Assembly (NCBI GenBank): GCA_030591405.1
Contig: JAUVBC010000162.1
Location: 1 to 5,691 of the forward strand
Source: Candidatus Zixiibacteriota bacterium
GTDB taxonomy: Bacteria > Zixibacteria > MSB-5A5 > GN15 > PGXB01
Direction: 5' to 3'
DNA length: 5,691 bases
How positions within the stretch are numbered: the first letter of the stretch is position 1; the number at the start of each line of letters is the position of its first letter. The notes under the pieces were generated by a model. The model saw only the letters and a list, made by a program, of their open reading frames with translations, was not told the origin of the DNA and searched no databases. Below, in pieces: positions 5,578 to 5,691 of the stretch. The translations under genes were made by a program, and so were the position numbers.

Positions 5578-5606
5578 AGTATAAAAAATATATTCAATTT
5601 TTCCAA
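5578..5606 (-). promoter_or_regulatory. Sigma-70-type promoter for the ArsC-like/ETF-QO operon
   Basis: On the - strand, TTGGAA (5606-5601, 4 of 6 matches to the -35 consensus) is separated by exactly 17 bases from TATACT (5583-5578, 5 of 6 matches to the -10). The DNA just upstream of the -35 is AT-rich, as in UP elements. The predicted start is near 5571. It drives the ArsC-like gene and probably ETF-QO behind it. Confidence 0.5.
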
Positions 5607-5691
5607 TAAAACTTTTGGCTTCATTAAAATTAAAAATTAAGTTTGACTTAAATAATATACCAAACTTTTATATTAAAACAACTTATAATTG
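5607..5691. other. AT-rich upstream region with an inverted repeat
   Basis: This is non-coding, very AT-rich DNA at the window edge. AAGTTTG (5639-5645) and CAAACTT (5661-5667) form a perfect 7-bp inverted repeat with a 15-base gap. A + strand TTGACT at 5643-5648 has no good -10 at 17 bases, and a - strand TTGTTT/TATATT pair with 16-base spacing is possible. The region probably separates the leftward operon from a gene beyond the window; nothing firmer can be said. Confidence 0.3.

Noticed and set aside
5643..5674. + strand promoter (TTGACT with downstream AT-rich -10-like hexamers)
   Set aside because: At 17 bases the -10 reads TTTTAT. A better TATATT lies 20 bases away, too far, and no downstream gene is visible.

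Overview
The window looks like ordinary chromosome from a Gram-negative, respiring bacterium of moderate to low GC content. The signs are a SurA/PpiD-like periplasmic foldase, a lipoprotein with a type II signal peptide, and an ETF:quinone oxidoreductase that feeds a membrane quinone pool. The lipoprotein has a conserved-looking Trp-rich middle and glycine/aromatic repeats. With the ETF-QO subtype, this suggests an FCB-type or Zixibacteria-like lineage, but that placement is an impression and no marker gene here settles it. I see no mobile element, CRISPR array, tRNA or rRNA.

Layout. (1) Positions 2-538, + strand: the 3' end of a peptidyl-prolyl isomerase/foldase gene, closed by a strong intrinsic terminator at 561-591. 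(2) Positions 610-1383, - strand: a carbon-nitrogen hydrolase (nitrilase superfamily) with an intact Glu-Lys-Cys triad, convergent with (1). (3) Positions 1384-2013: 630 bases without a protein gene. This is the least explained part. It holds two short palindromes and a GC-richer stretch at 1626-1866 that can fold, on the + strand, into five hairpins enclosed by a 7-bp closing helix. Two strong hairpins follow, the last being a good terminator, so I propose an unassigned + strand structured RNA. (4) Positions 2014-3057, - strand: a lipoprotein starting at GTG, with MORN-like repeats flanked by two cysteines. (5) Positions 3299-4975, - strand: complete ETF-QO, with its own terminator at 3254-3278. 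(6) Positions 5031-5456, - strand: a small ArsC/Spx/glutaredoxin-fold protein that has lost the first active-site Cys, 55 bases upstream of ETF-QO and probably in one operon with it. (7) Positions 5457-5691: AT-rich upstream region with a good - strand promoter and a leader of about 110 bases.

How the genes relate. ETF-QO takes electrons from electron-transfer flavoprotein (fed by acyl-CoA and amino-acid dehydrogenases) and gives them to quinone. The thioredoxin-fold gene shares its transcript, but nothing in the sequence links it mechanistically. The foldase and the lipoprotein both belong to the cell envelope but are separate transcription units. The most novel candidates are the putative RNA at 1626-1991, the repeat lipoprotein, and the Cys-poor ArsC-like protein paired with ETF-QO.
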